Assembly (NCBI GenBank): GCA_027382625.1 | Contig: JAJKFJ010020874.1 | Coordinates: forward strand, 1-64,000 | DNA: 64,000 nucleotides | Direction: 5' to 3' | From: Tetmemena sp. SeJ-2015 | Lineage: Eukaryota > Ciliophora > Spirotrichea > Sporadotrichida > Oxytrichidae | Part shown: piece by piece, positions 24,016-35,700 of the stretch | Layout: every line of letters begins with the position of its first letter | Position numbering within the stretch: the stretch's first letter is position 1 | The notes under the pieces: model-generated | Database searches by the model: none | Seen by the model: only the letters and a program-made list of their open reading frames with translations | Told to the model about the DNA's origin: nothing | Made by a program: the position numbers and the translations under genes

Positions 24016-24958
24016 TCAGTCTTAAAAATGATTATGTGATTTATAGTTAGTCATACTGCTGCCAAAAGACTTCATCTCATAAATTTAAGACTTCATATTT
24101 ATAATGTTTCTTTATTTATCATGAGTGAGTTAGAGGGACTCAGTAATTCCAGTTTCCTTTTTGAAAAAGACCTCTATTGCCACATAGTAGCCTCCCAATC
24201 CTACTATTTTATGCTGGAAGGGGTCACTCTTAACCTCTATCACTGACTTATTCTCATGGGGATTTATTGTGTACCTCACCTTCCAAACTAATTAGCTAAA
24301 CTTATCTGCAATCAATTATAATGACAACATATTTCCAGATTTAATTAGGAAAGTTTAGTTGTGAAAGGGCTTGCCTATAATTTCGTAGTTTTGACAAAAT
24401 TTAAATTAGCTCATAATTAAATAAGAATGATTGACACTTTTGGTTTGAGAGTTATTTTAAAGTTTAAAGAATACGGTCCACTCCTCCTTCTTACTGGGAG
24501 CATAGTGATATTCATTCCCATAGAGAAACTTCACTTCCATATAGCGATCTCTCTCTTTCTTCTCTTCTTCTTAGCTCAGGTCAAAAGCCTCAAATTGTTA
24601 AGGGTATCTACTTCTTAGCAGTCTTTACATCTTAGTGTCAACTTATTATGAGATAAATTCTTTTATCAAACAGTGATGATAAGATTTATATTTGGAATAG
24701 GGACTGTAAGTAGATGGGATATCAGTTCTGCACATTGGGCATTAGCGTCGCTTGTCCAAAACTTATAGCAAGCATTTCTTGCAAATTACGTGAGGACAGA
24801 TACTCAATCTACAAGGTTCCAGCATTAGGTTGAAGCATACGAAGCACTCACTTTGAATTATATCTTCCTCCTACCTAAACTACTTATTCTTACTCTTCTA
24901 CTACTCTTTCTTTTGTTTCCTCTTCTTAGTTTTATTGTTAAATTTTAAGTCTTTCCAT
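24016..24958 (-). CDS. Y3: divergent RING finger-YEATS domain protein
   Basis: ATG 24958 (MERLK...) matches the start of Y1 and Y2. A Lys/Glu/Gln-rich leader precedes a C3HC4 RING: CFVC, CPH, VICKKC, CPMC. The frame of the ATG and that of the RING differ by one register, so an intron or a base error lies between about 24870 and 24910. The linker YMEVKFLYGNEYHYAPSKK and the start EEWTVFFKLQNN are family features. The YEATS part reads VRYTINPHENKSVIEVKSDP, then FQHKIVGLGGYYVAIEVFF. The Trp of GWGTF is replaced (GLGGYY), so acyl-lysine binding may be altered. The frame ends at TGA 24016-24018 after several TAA/TAG. It lies next to X5, again tying the two families together. Confidence 0.7.
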
Positions 24959-25141
24959 TTTAAATTAAATTCTCTACTTAAATCTATTTTTACAACTATA
25001 TTCAAGAATAGATAGTCTGAACTTATAATAAAGAAAATTGGATTTTTCCTAATTGGATAAATTCGATTTACAGTCAAAGAGTTAAAAGTGAAAGGTTGAT
25101 GAAAATAATTTACTAAGTTTGAGAGATATAGGTTAGTAAGT

Positions 25142-26162
25142 TCACTCTCCTAGGAGCTTGGCCTTCTTCTCATTTATTCTTCCATCGCGCTTGAAATAGC
25201 TCTTTGACTTTGTATTGTGGAGGAATGTGATCAACATGTGGGACAAGATTATAGAGCCGAAGATAGTAGCCAAGCTGATGGCGGTCTTAGCCCAGTCGAC
25301 TGGGATGTTATTCTTAAGCACTGTCCACTGAGCGAAATGCTCCTGACATTAATATCTACAAAAAGTAAGAATGATGTGCTTTAAATAAGCAATATATTGA
25401 TTGGACGAGTCTCTGCTTGGCCCAATCACCCTCAGGAGTGACTAAGTCGTACCTGAAGTCTGAGTGAGGGAAGTAGCCGAGGTGGTCTCCATAGACTGGT
25501 CTCTGTTGAGCTGCAGAGCCTAGGAACGACAGGAAGACGTACAGGATTGCAACTAGAGTGTTGAGTAGCGCGTGCTTGTAGGATGTGACTAGTCTGTTAA
25601 AGAAGAAATCTATGATGAGTGCAAAGAGAGGGAAGATCACTGAGAACAGCAGCACGTATCCTCTCCACTGCTCGAATCCGAAGTCAATGTAGGTTTGGCA
25701 AGCTTGATCCTCCAAGAACATGGTGAAGTAAGTCACGTTAGAGGCGACGGTGAAGGGCCAGGCGAGTGAGTAGAGGATCACTCCGGTCTTCCAGGTGCCA
25801 GACTTATCCTTATCTTCAACTGGTTGGCCCTTCTCTTTCATTTTGCGCTCGATGACTTGACGCCCAGAGGAGACGAACAAGAAACCGAGGGCCAGGAGGG
25901 TGAAACTCAGAGACCAGAAATTTAGGTACAGCACGCACTTCTTCACATTGATGTAGAAGTTCATCAACCACACCACCAAGATAATCATCAACCTACTGAT
26001 TAGAAATACATGCTAATGGCTATTTATAATCAGGAACATGAAGAGACGAATCCACTGCATGCCCTTGAAGCTTATGCAAGGAGCGCTGTAACCCACTGTA
26101 TTAAAGAACTCTTATTCCTTATTCCAGAGCAAGTTGTCGATTCTCTGCGGGAGAGACTTCAT
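25142..26162 (-). CDS. Multipass membrane protein, AIG1/FAR-17a or rolling-stone-like
   Basis: ATG 26162 starts MKSLPQRIDNLLWNKEQEFF, which includes one TAA as Gln. The frame stays open for 252 codons to 25407. A 64-nt GT...AG intron (25343-25406) in phase 0 joins it to 66 further codons ending at TGA 25142-25144, giving 318 aa. At least five hydrophobic segments are visible: RLMIILVVWLMNFY, WSLSFTLLALGFLFVSSG, GYVLLFSVIFPLFALIIDFF, ALLNTLVAILYVFLSFLGS and AISLATIFGSIILSHMLI. The order FW-SL...LALGFLF, an internal His after the fourth segment, and PVYGDHLGYF before the last segment resemble the FAR-17a/AIG1 and rolling-stone families, but I cannot show catalytic residues. Codon use is strongly exon-like. 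The C-terminus is Lys-rich and probably cytosolic. Confidence 0.75.
25343..25406 (-). other. 64-nt spliceosomal intron
   Basis: On the minus strand it runs from GTCCAATC to ATGTCAG. Removal joins AGA CTC to GAG CAT in phase 0 and restores a frame ending at TGA. Without removal, the upstream frame ends in a few codons. Confidence 0.75.
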
Positions 26163-26487
26163 TTTATATATCTTGGGAATTAAATTGCAATTTGATATTT
26201 TCTAAGAGTGATGTTCCCTCCTCCTTTCTCATTTTAGGATATTTATCTCTAATATTGATAGATGCGATTAATGTACAAAAATAGAATAAATCGTTAATTC
26301 AGAAAGCACCATGATTATTTATTTCAGGAATACCACTTCATTGAGCTTAATCATTAGCGAATTAATATAGCTTCTGTTTTTATTTTAATTATCACAAAAT
26401 CTAAATTGCAAAAATGAATTCATTATTTTCTTTCTTTTGGGATATTCCTGAACTACAATAAGTTCAGAGTGCTGCTGATGTTGATGG
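26163..26487. other. Intergenic between the Obg and membrane-protein genes
   Basis: AT-rich DNA of 325 bp with both flanking genes on the minus strand. It must hold the 3' end of Obg and the promoter of the membrane protein; I see no recognisable signal. Confidence 0.5.
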
Positions 26488-29163
26488 TCACTTCTGTATT
26501 CTGAGATTCTTAATGCTGAGTTTGTTGATCTTCACCATCTCCTAATTTTGATCTGCTGCTTGCTCCTTCTCCTGATTAACCTTCTCCATCATTGCTCTGC
26601 AGCTTTCAAGTAGTATTTCTAGGTTTGTGCCCTCCTTAGCGCTAATGGGAATAACTTCTGTGTGAGCCACTCTCTAATGATAAAATATTATACTTTAATA
26701 TTTAGTGGCCGCTGGACCAGAACAATATTTAATCTTAATTTAAAAATAGGACAGTCTCAAATGAGACAAAGTGGTATAACTGAGACATTATTATTCATCA
26801 TATGAGGTTTAAAAGGGAAATAATCAAATAGATGCATGTTTTTGGAACGGAAGATAAGGTTTTTTATTGATTTGTTTGATTGCAAACCCAAAGTCCGTGT
26901 TCTACTAAAACTAAAAATGATATTAATTATGAGCAAGCAAGCTTTAATTTATTCTAAATTTAAACCTAAAATTACAAGTGAATTTATTAAACAAAAATTC
27001 GCATTTTATTTGAGGGATAGAATAATTATGAATGGTTTTACCTTAAGCTTCTAGAGCTTTTCATTGTATTTCACATATTTTCTATCGCACTTGTTCAAAA
27101 CCTATAAAAGCAAATGTTAAAACTCATCTCCTGTTTCATTACTATGAAAACATTTGCACTTATATAATATTATATGATAGAAGGTTTGGAAAGGAGGCTT
27201 CCATTCTGATAATGTTTTAGTTCGTTCATCAATACTTCATAATCATTAAGTGGATTTCTTCCTTTTTCATCTTCGTATGATCCATCAATCAATTTAAAGA
27301 AAGTTTATTCTAAAATAAAGTTAAATTTCATCAATCACAAAAAGTAGACCCTAGAGACAAAATTAATTAGAAACAACTGAATCCTACTTTATTTCTCTCA
27401 ACATGCTGAGAAGAAAATTTATTTAATAACAAATGATATGCTGCAAGAATTCCAATCCAAGTCCTTTATTGTCATGAGCGCCTTCAATGATCCCAGGCAG
27501 ATCGGCAAATAGGATTATAATCTCCAAATTAAAAGTAGATTAAAGAATGTTTGTATAGGATTTTGAATTCATCTACAAATTTGGCATAGCCAACGAAAGG
27601 TCTGAGGGTTGTAAAGGGATAATGGGCAATCTTCGGGAAGGCTCTGGTAATCTATATTTTTAAGTTAGTTGTCTAGTCAATTTATGAATAATGCGCTGGA
27701 ATTTATTTGAGAAGGAGTAGTGTGTAGCTAAAAAATGAGTTTTGAAATAGTCTAAATATTTATCAGACCCTAACAGTAGTGAGGGCCACTGAGAGGTATA
27801 ACAGTCACTGATAGGTTCTGATCTTGGCTCTTCAGTAACTTACCGCTGCTAAAAGGGTTGACTTCCCAGCATTCGGGAACCCAATGAAACCAATATCCGC
27901 AATCATCTTTAGCTTCATCTCATACTCTTTTCTTTGACCCAATTGGCCAGCCACTTAAAACATAGTAATTGCGAATAAATAATCTAAGAGAGCCACACGA
28001 GCATCGTTGGTCTTACACTAATTAAACACCAGTTAGATTTTTAATAGCTATTTACTTTGAAATTCCCTTGTCCGCCTTTCCCTCCTTTAGCAGCCAAAAA
28101 TAAACACCACACACATCACTAATCAATATCTCATTAAATAAAGTTTAAAATGTATCGTCTAGATTATCTAAATCACTCACCTTAACTTTTTGTATCTCCT
28201 CCTAAATTAATTAAATTAAGACTCATCTATTAAAAGCCTGAGTTTGGAGGATCACGAATCTTAATTTTAAACTCAGCAACTCCGAGCAAGCATCTCCTTT
28301 CTTACCTTGTCTTTAGTTATAAGCTCATAAATCTCCGTTCCTAGAGGCACCGAGAAATATTTGTCACTGCCCACATTCCCATCTCGTTAGGCACTCTGTG
28401 GATAGAAATTATTGTTAGAATAACAATCGAATTAATTGAGAGTCCTATCTCACACCGTAGAGATAGAATACTATCTATCCTTAAACTCATAAATGTGCTC
28501 GGGTAGGGGACCCGACTACCTTCTCATGTCTGAGAGGTATACCACGATGTTTAGTCGTTTTATGATTTTCAAATCGAAATTTAAAGACTAAGGTACTTCG
28601 CCCCAAAGATTTTAGACTTACCTTCCCTGGTCCTCCATTTAAAACGGCATTCGTGATTATTTAAATAGTCTAAGCTTTATAAGTTTGATTGTTCCCATAG
28701 AAATGCGCGCGTCTGAGGTCGTAAAGACTACCCAATTTATCACTAGCTTTGAAATATACATCGCCTCCTCTGCCCCCTGTACCTCCGTCTGGCTTTTCTA
28801 AAAATTTGGTTTACTACTTCTATAAGCTCCCTCTAGATATTATACGCAGCTGCTATTATAAATTTATCACTAGTCTGCTGCAGCACTTACTAGATTGATA
28901 GTTCCCATAATTCAACTATTCATAAATTCCTAATATATTTGTAACAAATACAAGTGAATAGAAAGAGTAACAGCCGGCGCCACCGTCACCGCCCTTGACG
29001 TAGACTTTAACTCTGTCGGAGAACTTTTGATCATACTATAGAATATTGATGAGTAAGCGACTATACTAAGCCGTGATAATACCTGCAGCAAGTTTAAAGT
29101 CTCAAACTCCGACTCAGTAATCCTATCAACTATTTAGCCTTCATAGATGAATAGAGATAACAT
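26488..29163 (-). CDS. Obg-family GTPase (Obg/CgtA, GTPBP5/10 type)
   Basis: Obg proteins are GTPases of large ribosomal subunit assembly; eukaryotic members work in mitochondria or the nucleolus. The start is ATG 29163 ([14 protein letters not shown]...), joined in phase 0 across a 47-nt intron to [20 protein letters not shown], the glycine-rich start of the Obg fold. [15 protein letters not shown] sequence follows near 28750-28790. The P-loop is unmistakable near 27905-27850: [14 protein letters not shown]. The G5 region [16 protein letters not shown] lies at 26620-26670, and the stop is TGA 26488-26490 after a Gln/Glu/Lys-rich tail. Many short introns break the locus. The N-terminus does not look like a strong mitochondrial leader. 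The Obg fold is interrupted near 28390-28630 by less typical sequence ([20 protein letters not shown]), so exon limits there are unsure. Confidence 0.85.
29036..29082 (-). other. 47-nt spliceosomal intron in the Obg gene
   Basis: On the minus strand it runs from GTATTATCACGG to TTCTATAG. Joining CTG CAG to TAT GAT keeps the MLSLF frame and enters the conserved Obg start, which is why ATG 29163 was chosen. Confidence 0.75.
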
Positions 29164-29796
29164 TTTTATTCACTTAAAATGAGGGAAGGGTCTACTTTAG
29201 GAGGAACCTTGGATATGACTTTCGAAACCTGATAAAATATGGGGAAGAAATTTAATCAATACATCGACAGCAGCGGCAGGACCAACCTCTTCACTTTATT
29301 GCGGGACAGGTCTTGATCAATTATTTTAAACTTAATTAATTTTAAATTTTAATTTCATTCTTGATGGCTGAGTTTTGATTGCTTCTTTCGCTTTATTTTC
29401 AGCAAAGAAGTTTATATATAATCAACTAAATATTATATTTGAAGTCGTCTTGTACAGAATTATTTGAAGGTTAGGGAAATTTAAATTATAATTTGGAATA
29501 TATTAAAGTATAAAAATACATGCATTTACTTTCGATAACTTATTTATTTTAAGGGAGTTTTTTGGTATTATGAGAATTTTCTGATGAGGTTTAATTGGTA
29601 TATTTAACCGATCGCAAATGTTGATTTCTAATTTACTCTCGTAATAAAAAAGCAATAAAATTAATTTTCTTTTATTGTGTAATCTATTTTGAACTAGCAA
29701 ATTTTTCTAATCCAAGTATTTATTTCCCGTTTATCGAACTTAATGATAAAAATTAAACTTTATATTTATTTTTAAATGCTTGGGAGATTTGCTTCT
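29164..29796. other. Intergenic between P1 and Obg, with a short upstream frame
   Basis: The 29205-29325 part is GC-richer than its surroundings. On the minus strand it reads PVPQQSEEVGPAAAVDVLIK and on to a TGA 7 bp before the Obg start codon. It could be an upstream frame in the Obg leader or a missed exon. The rest, 29400-29796, is AT-rich and partly repeated at 40960-41060, since it belongs to the P1/P2 duplication unit. Confidence 0.4.
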
Positions 29797-32700
29797 TCAT
29801 TTTGAGATTTATAAAATTTCTTTCTCCCACAAATATTATTGACTCTTGAGAACTATTGAATAAATTAAAGTAAATTATATAATGAAATGAATAGTCAAAC
29901 TAATAAGGGTATTCTATTGTAATTTATGCTTCAAAGACCTCTTAATTTCTTTTGCAGCTGACTTAAACATAAAACTATTTTTGCATTTTTCAAAATATAT
30001 TTTTTGCTTTGACTTAAAGCTGGAGGTTCTCTTTTGCCCACAAAATTGAAAATATTTATTTTCTTGATATTAGATTTGACTGCGAGAATACGAAGGCCCT
30101 GCTTTCTCTACCAGCTAATCTCTAGTCATGCAGTCCTTATTAGCAAGCTCCTTTTTTAGTTAGAGACTCAAATTTTTAATTTCCAGTGCACTCTAAGAAT
30201 TATTCCTCTTCTAGCTTTGTCTGACCCTTTTTAACTTTTGTAATTAATCCCTCTAGTTTAAAAAAAGATTTCTGCATTATAATTTTTGTTTTAGTTTGCC
30301 TCTCATCTTCTCAATTAAATATGTTGAGTAGTAATAATAAAGAGAGAATATTTTAATATATTCTTTCTTGTTTGATCTCATAGAAACGAAGTTCTGTTTC
30401 ACATGGAAAAATTATAATAATAAATGGGAAGAAGATGTTAACTATTATTAATGCTAAGAATCGTGTTTATATTGCAAGCCAATGTTGAGTTATAAGTATA
30501 TTTGCTCGTTTGTTGTGAGGCTTCTTAATTAGCCTTTAATTCAATAGAAAATTAAATAAAATCAAAATTTTAGTATGTTTATTCTTGTTCTTATACTTCT
30601 TCTCTCTCACTAGCTAATCAGTAATTTGTTCTTATGTTTACTATTGAACACTATAATTTTCTGATAGAGCTTGAAACACACCCGATAGAGAAAGAGTACA
30701 TTTATTTTGAAGAACATGAAAAAGTTAACTAGAGTGTTTATCAGAATTACAGAGATAATGAAAAAGCCAAACATATACAGAGTGTCTGGGTCAGAGGATC
30801 CTGAAACATAGGGTGTCAAGAAGCAGAAAATATAGTCAATATATTATTGTATTAATTAGCAAAAGACTAGGAGGCAAGTGAGTTCATTCAAAAGCTCAGT
30901 CAAGTTATCTGACTTGTCCTCGAATGGTCGATACTTAGCAATATAGAACATGCTCATGTAGCTAATCCAAAGCTAACTTATCAATTGGAATGTAGGATAA
31001 TCTCCTAGCAGAACTTTAAAAATTAATTTATAAAAGAACTATAACTAGTGAATACTAAAGCCTTCTCAGAATGAAAATCACGTTCCAAGAATAATGTAAA
31101 ATATCGAGAGTTAGAACTCCTGGATCAAAATTTTAAGATTTAAATATATAGATGGATAGAAAGACCCAAACTTAGTTCTAAAAAGAGCCTCGTTAAGGAA
31201 CCTCTATTTCTTCTTAAGGAAAAGTAATAAGGCTAAGGGAGAAATCGTATAGAGCAGAACTATGATCAAAGACATAGCAAATGAGCCACTACTTATCGTA
31301 TTTCCTACTAAAAACTATTATATAAATGAGATATTGAGAAACTCTTACAGATTTCATTCCGAGCAAAGAAGCTAAATAGGTTTTAAGATAACTTTTTGTG
31401 AAGTATGTAATGATCGAGCTAAATATAAACTTTTTACTGAAGTGTGTCTAGCATTTTCTGAGCACTAAATCGATCTTAAAAATTCATTATTCTCTTACAA
31501 TCTTTAAATTAAATACAAAATGTTAGGATTTTCTAATCTAAAGTTCTTTGTGAGATGCCTGACTAGCAAAAGCGTGAATACTAGAAATAAGAATGCTATC
31601 ACTCCAAGAATGATATAGCCAATGTTTTGCATAACTTTGCTGTCATCATATCTTTTAAAAGTTCTTAAATAATTTATCGTTAGAAGCTAAGGAAATCAGT
31701 AAAATATTTTGAGATTGAAGATTTGAAAAGATATCCATTTCCTGAAAGGAGGAGTTCGTATTTTGCGATAAGTTATTAACAGAGTCGAATATCATGTTAA
31801 CCAACCATTTTGGGACTATACTCATATTGGATATGTCAATGATAATCTGTAAGCAGGCGATAATGATAAAATTACCACATAATAAATAATTTATTAAATG
31901 TTTGAAGGTAGCGCTATATTCATCATGGGTATGTGGGACAGGATTTGCAGGGTGTTTATCAAATTCCAAATTTACTTCATCGAAAGCCCAAGCAGCAATG
32001 AAAGCATTTTTAAATTAATAAAATAAAAATTAATTTTTACAAATTAAAAGCATCACATTTGCAACTATTCCTGTTAGAAGAGAAGTGTCAAGCAAACTGA
32101 AAGTGGATTTCATCACAGCCATAAAATAAATAAAACTTTATACTTTTCTTAAAATTATTTTTGGGTTCTATAGGGATAATCGAATAAGGAAAATATATCT
32201 TGGCAAGTCCTGTATTGCTTATTGAAATTATCCTTGGGTTGCACTCCTAGCAGTTGCTACTTGGACATTAAACTTTTTATGATTTGGTTGAATATACGTA
32301 AACTTTGAATTCCTGGTACTCTCCTAAATCTTCAAGCTGAAATCCTCTTAGCGTTACTCTGATTTACTCATTATAAAAAAAAATTTAAACTTAATATAAT
32401 TTTTTTATAGGTTTAAGCTGTTATTTTAAAAATATAAAAATAATTAATTTAAAATAAAGAAAATTTAAAGTGAAGATAATTTTTAAATCTAACCTTTTTT
32501 GAAAGAAAATTTAGAAGAAAAAATAACCAAAATTTTAAATCAATTTTTATCATTATACCAATAAAAATAGTAAAAATAGTAAAAAACAAAACATTTTTAT
32601 TGATAAGATTAACTATAAAATACTTTGAAAGTATATTTAATTTCTAATAAAGACTTCTTTAATTTTTTACTATAGTTTTTTAAATTATATATTTTATATA

Positions 32701-35700
32701 AATTAAAAAATTTTTTTTTTTTTTTTAACTAAAATTATGTTTTAATAGATCCCACATCTGACTTTTTTGGGACAAAATTAAAAATTTAGTTTTAATTTTA
32801 CTTAATTTTAGCTGATTTAATTCGTAGCTACAAAACTTCTTAATGGGTTTAAGATTTATATCCACTATTTTCTAGCTTTTATAGTTTAAATACAGGAGGG
32901 CAGATCCACTTCTTCTTTCTCATCTGCAAATACTTTTATATCTTTCACTTAAACTTAAATTAAGCTAGAATATGTTTTTAGAATTAAATTAAATTTTCAT
33001 ATAGCAGCTCGAAAAGCTCACTCCTAGGCTCACATTTTACTACTCTATTACCTTTTCATTGAGCCTAGCATTTATGTCTATCTTTACATTAATATTTTCG
33101 GTAGTAAATATATAGTTATAAATATATATTTATATTTGTATTTATAAAATTATATCATAATAAATAACTTTTTTGCTATTATTAAACTATTATTTTAGGT
33201 ATGAAGATTTACATCAATTTTAGCAGCTACCTTTTAATATATCAATAGATCTAAGCTAAAATGAAATTTTTCCTACTTTTTTAAAAATCGGGAAATTTTT
33301 TTGGCATTTCTCAAACCAAATATTTTTTCCTAAAATGGGCTAAAATTTTTTCCCAGTCAAAATTTGGGGTATTTGAGGAAAAAGGGGGTTTTTAAAACTA
33401 AAAATTTAAAAATACAAATCAATATATTTTTTCTTTAAAAAATAAATTGTTTTTTTTAAAAGTTAATTTTGGCAATGGGGGGTTTTAAAAAATACAATTT
33501 TGGGGGAAAGAGAGGAAACCAAAATAAAAAAGGTTTTCAAAATGGATTGGGGGCCAAAAAAAACAGAAAATTATAAATGGGGAAAAAACTTGGTTTCTTT
33601 TTTATTTTAAACGGGGGAATAGAGGTGATTAAATTTTTTTAAAATTTTTAATTTTTATTTTTTAAATTTTAAAAATTTTTATTTGATTTTGAAAAGTATG
33701 TTAAAAAGGAAATTTTAAAACAAAAAGTAAAAAATAAAAATTTTAATTTAAAACAAAAAAAAATAATATTTTTTTCAAAATTTTTTTTAACAACCCTTTT
33801 TTAAAAAAAGTTTAATTTTTAAAAAAAGTTTTTAAAATTTCTTTTCCCCTTTGAGGGTTTAAGCCAATTTTGCCCCCAGGGAAATTTTAAAAAATTTGGG
33901 AAGTTGAGTTTTCCCTTTTTTTTTAACAAAAAATTTTTAAAGGACCCCCTTTTTTTCAAAAAGTTTTGTTGGAAAAAATTTTACATTAATTTTCCAACCA
34001 AAACCCTTTTAACCCTAAAAGGGGGGTGAGTCCTTTACCCTAATTCCCCAAAAAAAAATTACTCTTTAAAAATTAAAAATGATGGGGTTTTCCCAAAAAA
34101 ATAAAACTAAAAAGGGAGAAAAAAATAACTAAAAGGTTTTTTTTTGAAAATAAAAATTAAAAAGGGGAAAAATCTCCCCAAGGCAAAAAGGAAAAATTTA
34201 TAAAAATTTTCAACAAAAATCCGAATTAAAAATTCAAATTTCCCCCGGAAACTACTTCGAGATAACTTTTAAATAAAGAAGTAAATTTAAATTTTTTTTT
34301 AAAAAAAAAAGAATTTAAAGGAAAAACCCTGAAAGCTTTATTGGAACTTAGGAAATTTTTGGGGTTCAAAAATTTAAAAAATTTTTAAAAGGAAAATTCT
34401 TATTTTAACAAAAAATTAAAATTAAAACCCCCAGAAAAAAAGGGTAAAAAAAATTCATAATTAAAAGAGAAAATAAATTAAAAAAAATTTAACAATTTTT
34501 CCCATAGGGAAAATCTTTTTTATTAATAGTAAGATTTTAAGTGAGAAAAATTTTTTCTTTAAATTCCCTTTTTAAAAAAAAGTTTTGGGGGAAATTTAAG
34601 ATAAAATTTTTTTTTTTTAAGGGTTCTTTTTTTGAAATTTTAAAATTTTTGGAAAATTTAAAGTGCAATTTTTTTTTCCCAACTTATTTTTTTGAAAAGT
34701 ATCGAGCTTTTTAATGTAAAATACCTCTGTATTGTCTAATAAAAATTAGTCAAAGTATATGTCCTCCTAAGAAAATACAGGCAACTCATTGCAATTTATC
34801 TTCAGAGACTACAAATTTATATTAAATTTATGTTTGGGTCAGTAAAGAGGATAGGACTTAATGCGCTATTTTAATAATTCTTCATTTTTTTTAAAAAAAT
34901 TTAAATTTGGGAGTAGATTAAAGCAAACCCCCATTTTTCTGAATTTGTTGTAAATAATTAAATTAAAAATTCTTATTTTGTTGGGGAAATTTTTGATTAG
35001 GAATTCAAAAGGGTTGGGGGTTAATCGAAAAAAAAAAAAAATAATAATAAGCTACGAAAAAAGCTTTTAAGCCTTTGCGCAAAATTTGGCCTTAAAATTT
35101 AAATTAAATTCTTTGTTTTTTATTTAATTTTAAAGCCCCATTTGATTTGAGGGGTTATTTCTTGCTTAAATTTTGGGAAACAGGGTTTTTTCACACAAAT
35201 AATTAAAAAATTTTATAATTTTCCCTTGGGGTTACTGAAACCAAAAGAAAAAAAAAGTGGGGGTTTTTTTTTAGTAGGGGTTTAAAACCCGCCATTTAAT
35301 TTTAAAAATTTAAAAGGAAAGAAAAAAATTTTGGGTTTAAAAAGGGTTTTCCCTTTTCCTTTTATAATTTTTTTTTCTAGTTTAAAAAATTTTTATAAAA
35401 ATTTTTTTTTGAAAGTAATTTTTTAAATTTAAAAATTTTCATTTTTTTTATTTTTTTGAGAAACCGGGGAAATCAAAAAACAAAAAAAAAAAATTAAAAA
35501 AATCTAAATTTAAATTTTTTTTTTAAATATGTGGTTAATTAAAATTAAAAATGGAAAAAATCTTTACCCTTAAGGGAAATTAAATTTTTAAAATTTTATT
35601 TTTAAAAAAAATTTTTTTTTGTTTTCAAAAAATTTTTAAAAAATTTTTTTTTTATGGGGCTTAATTTCCGTTATTTTAAAAATTTTTTCCCAAAGTTTTT

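Noticed and set aside
28490..28530. GGGTAGGGGACCC hairpin considered as an RNA gene or terminator
   Set aside because: Lies inside a frame on the Obg minus strand ([11 protein letters not shown]), so a coding explanation is simpler.
33260..34690. G-run and C-run rich DNA that could pass for G-quadruplex or telomeric sequence
   Set aside because: Runs coincide with stretched versions of P2/P3 gene sequence, so they look like base-call errors.
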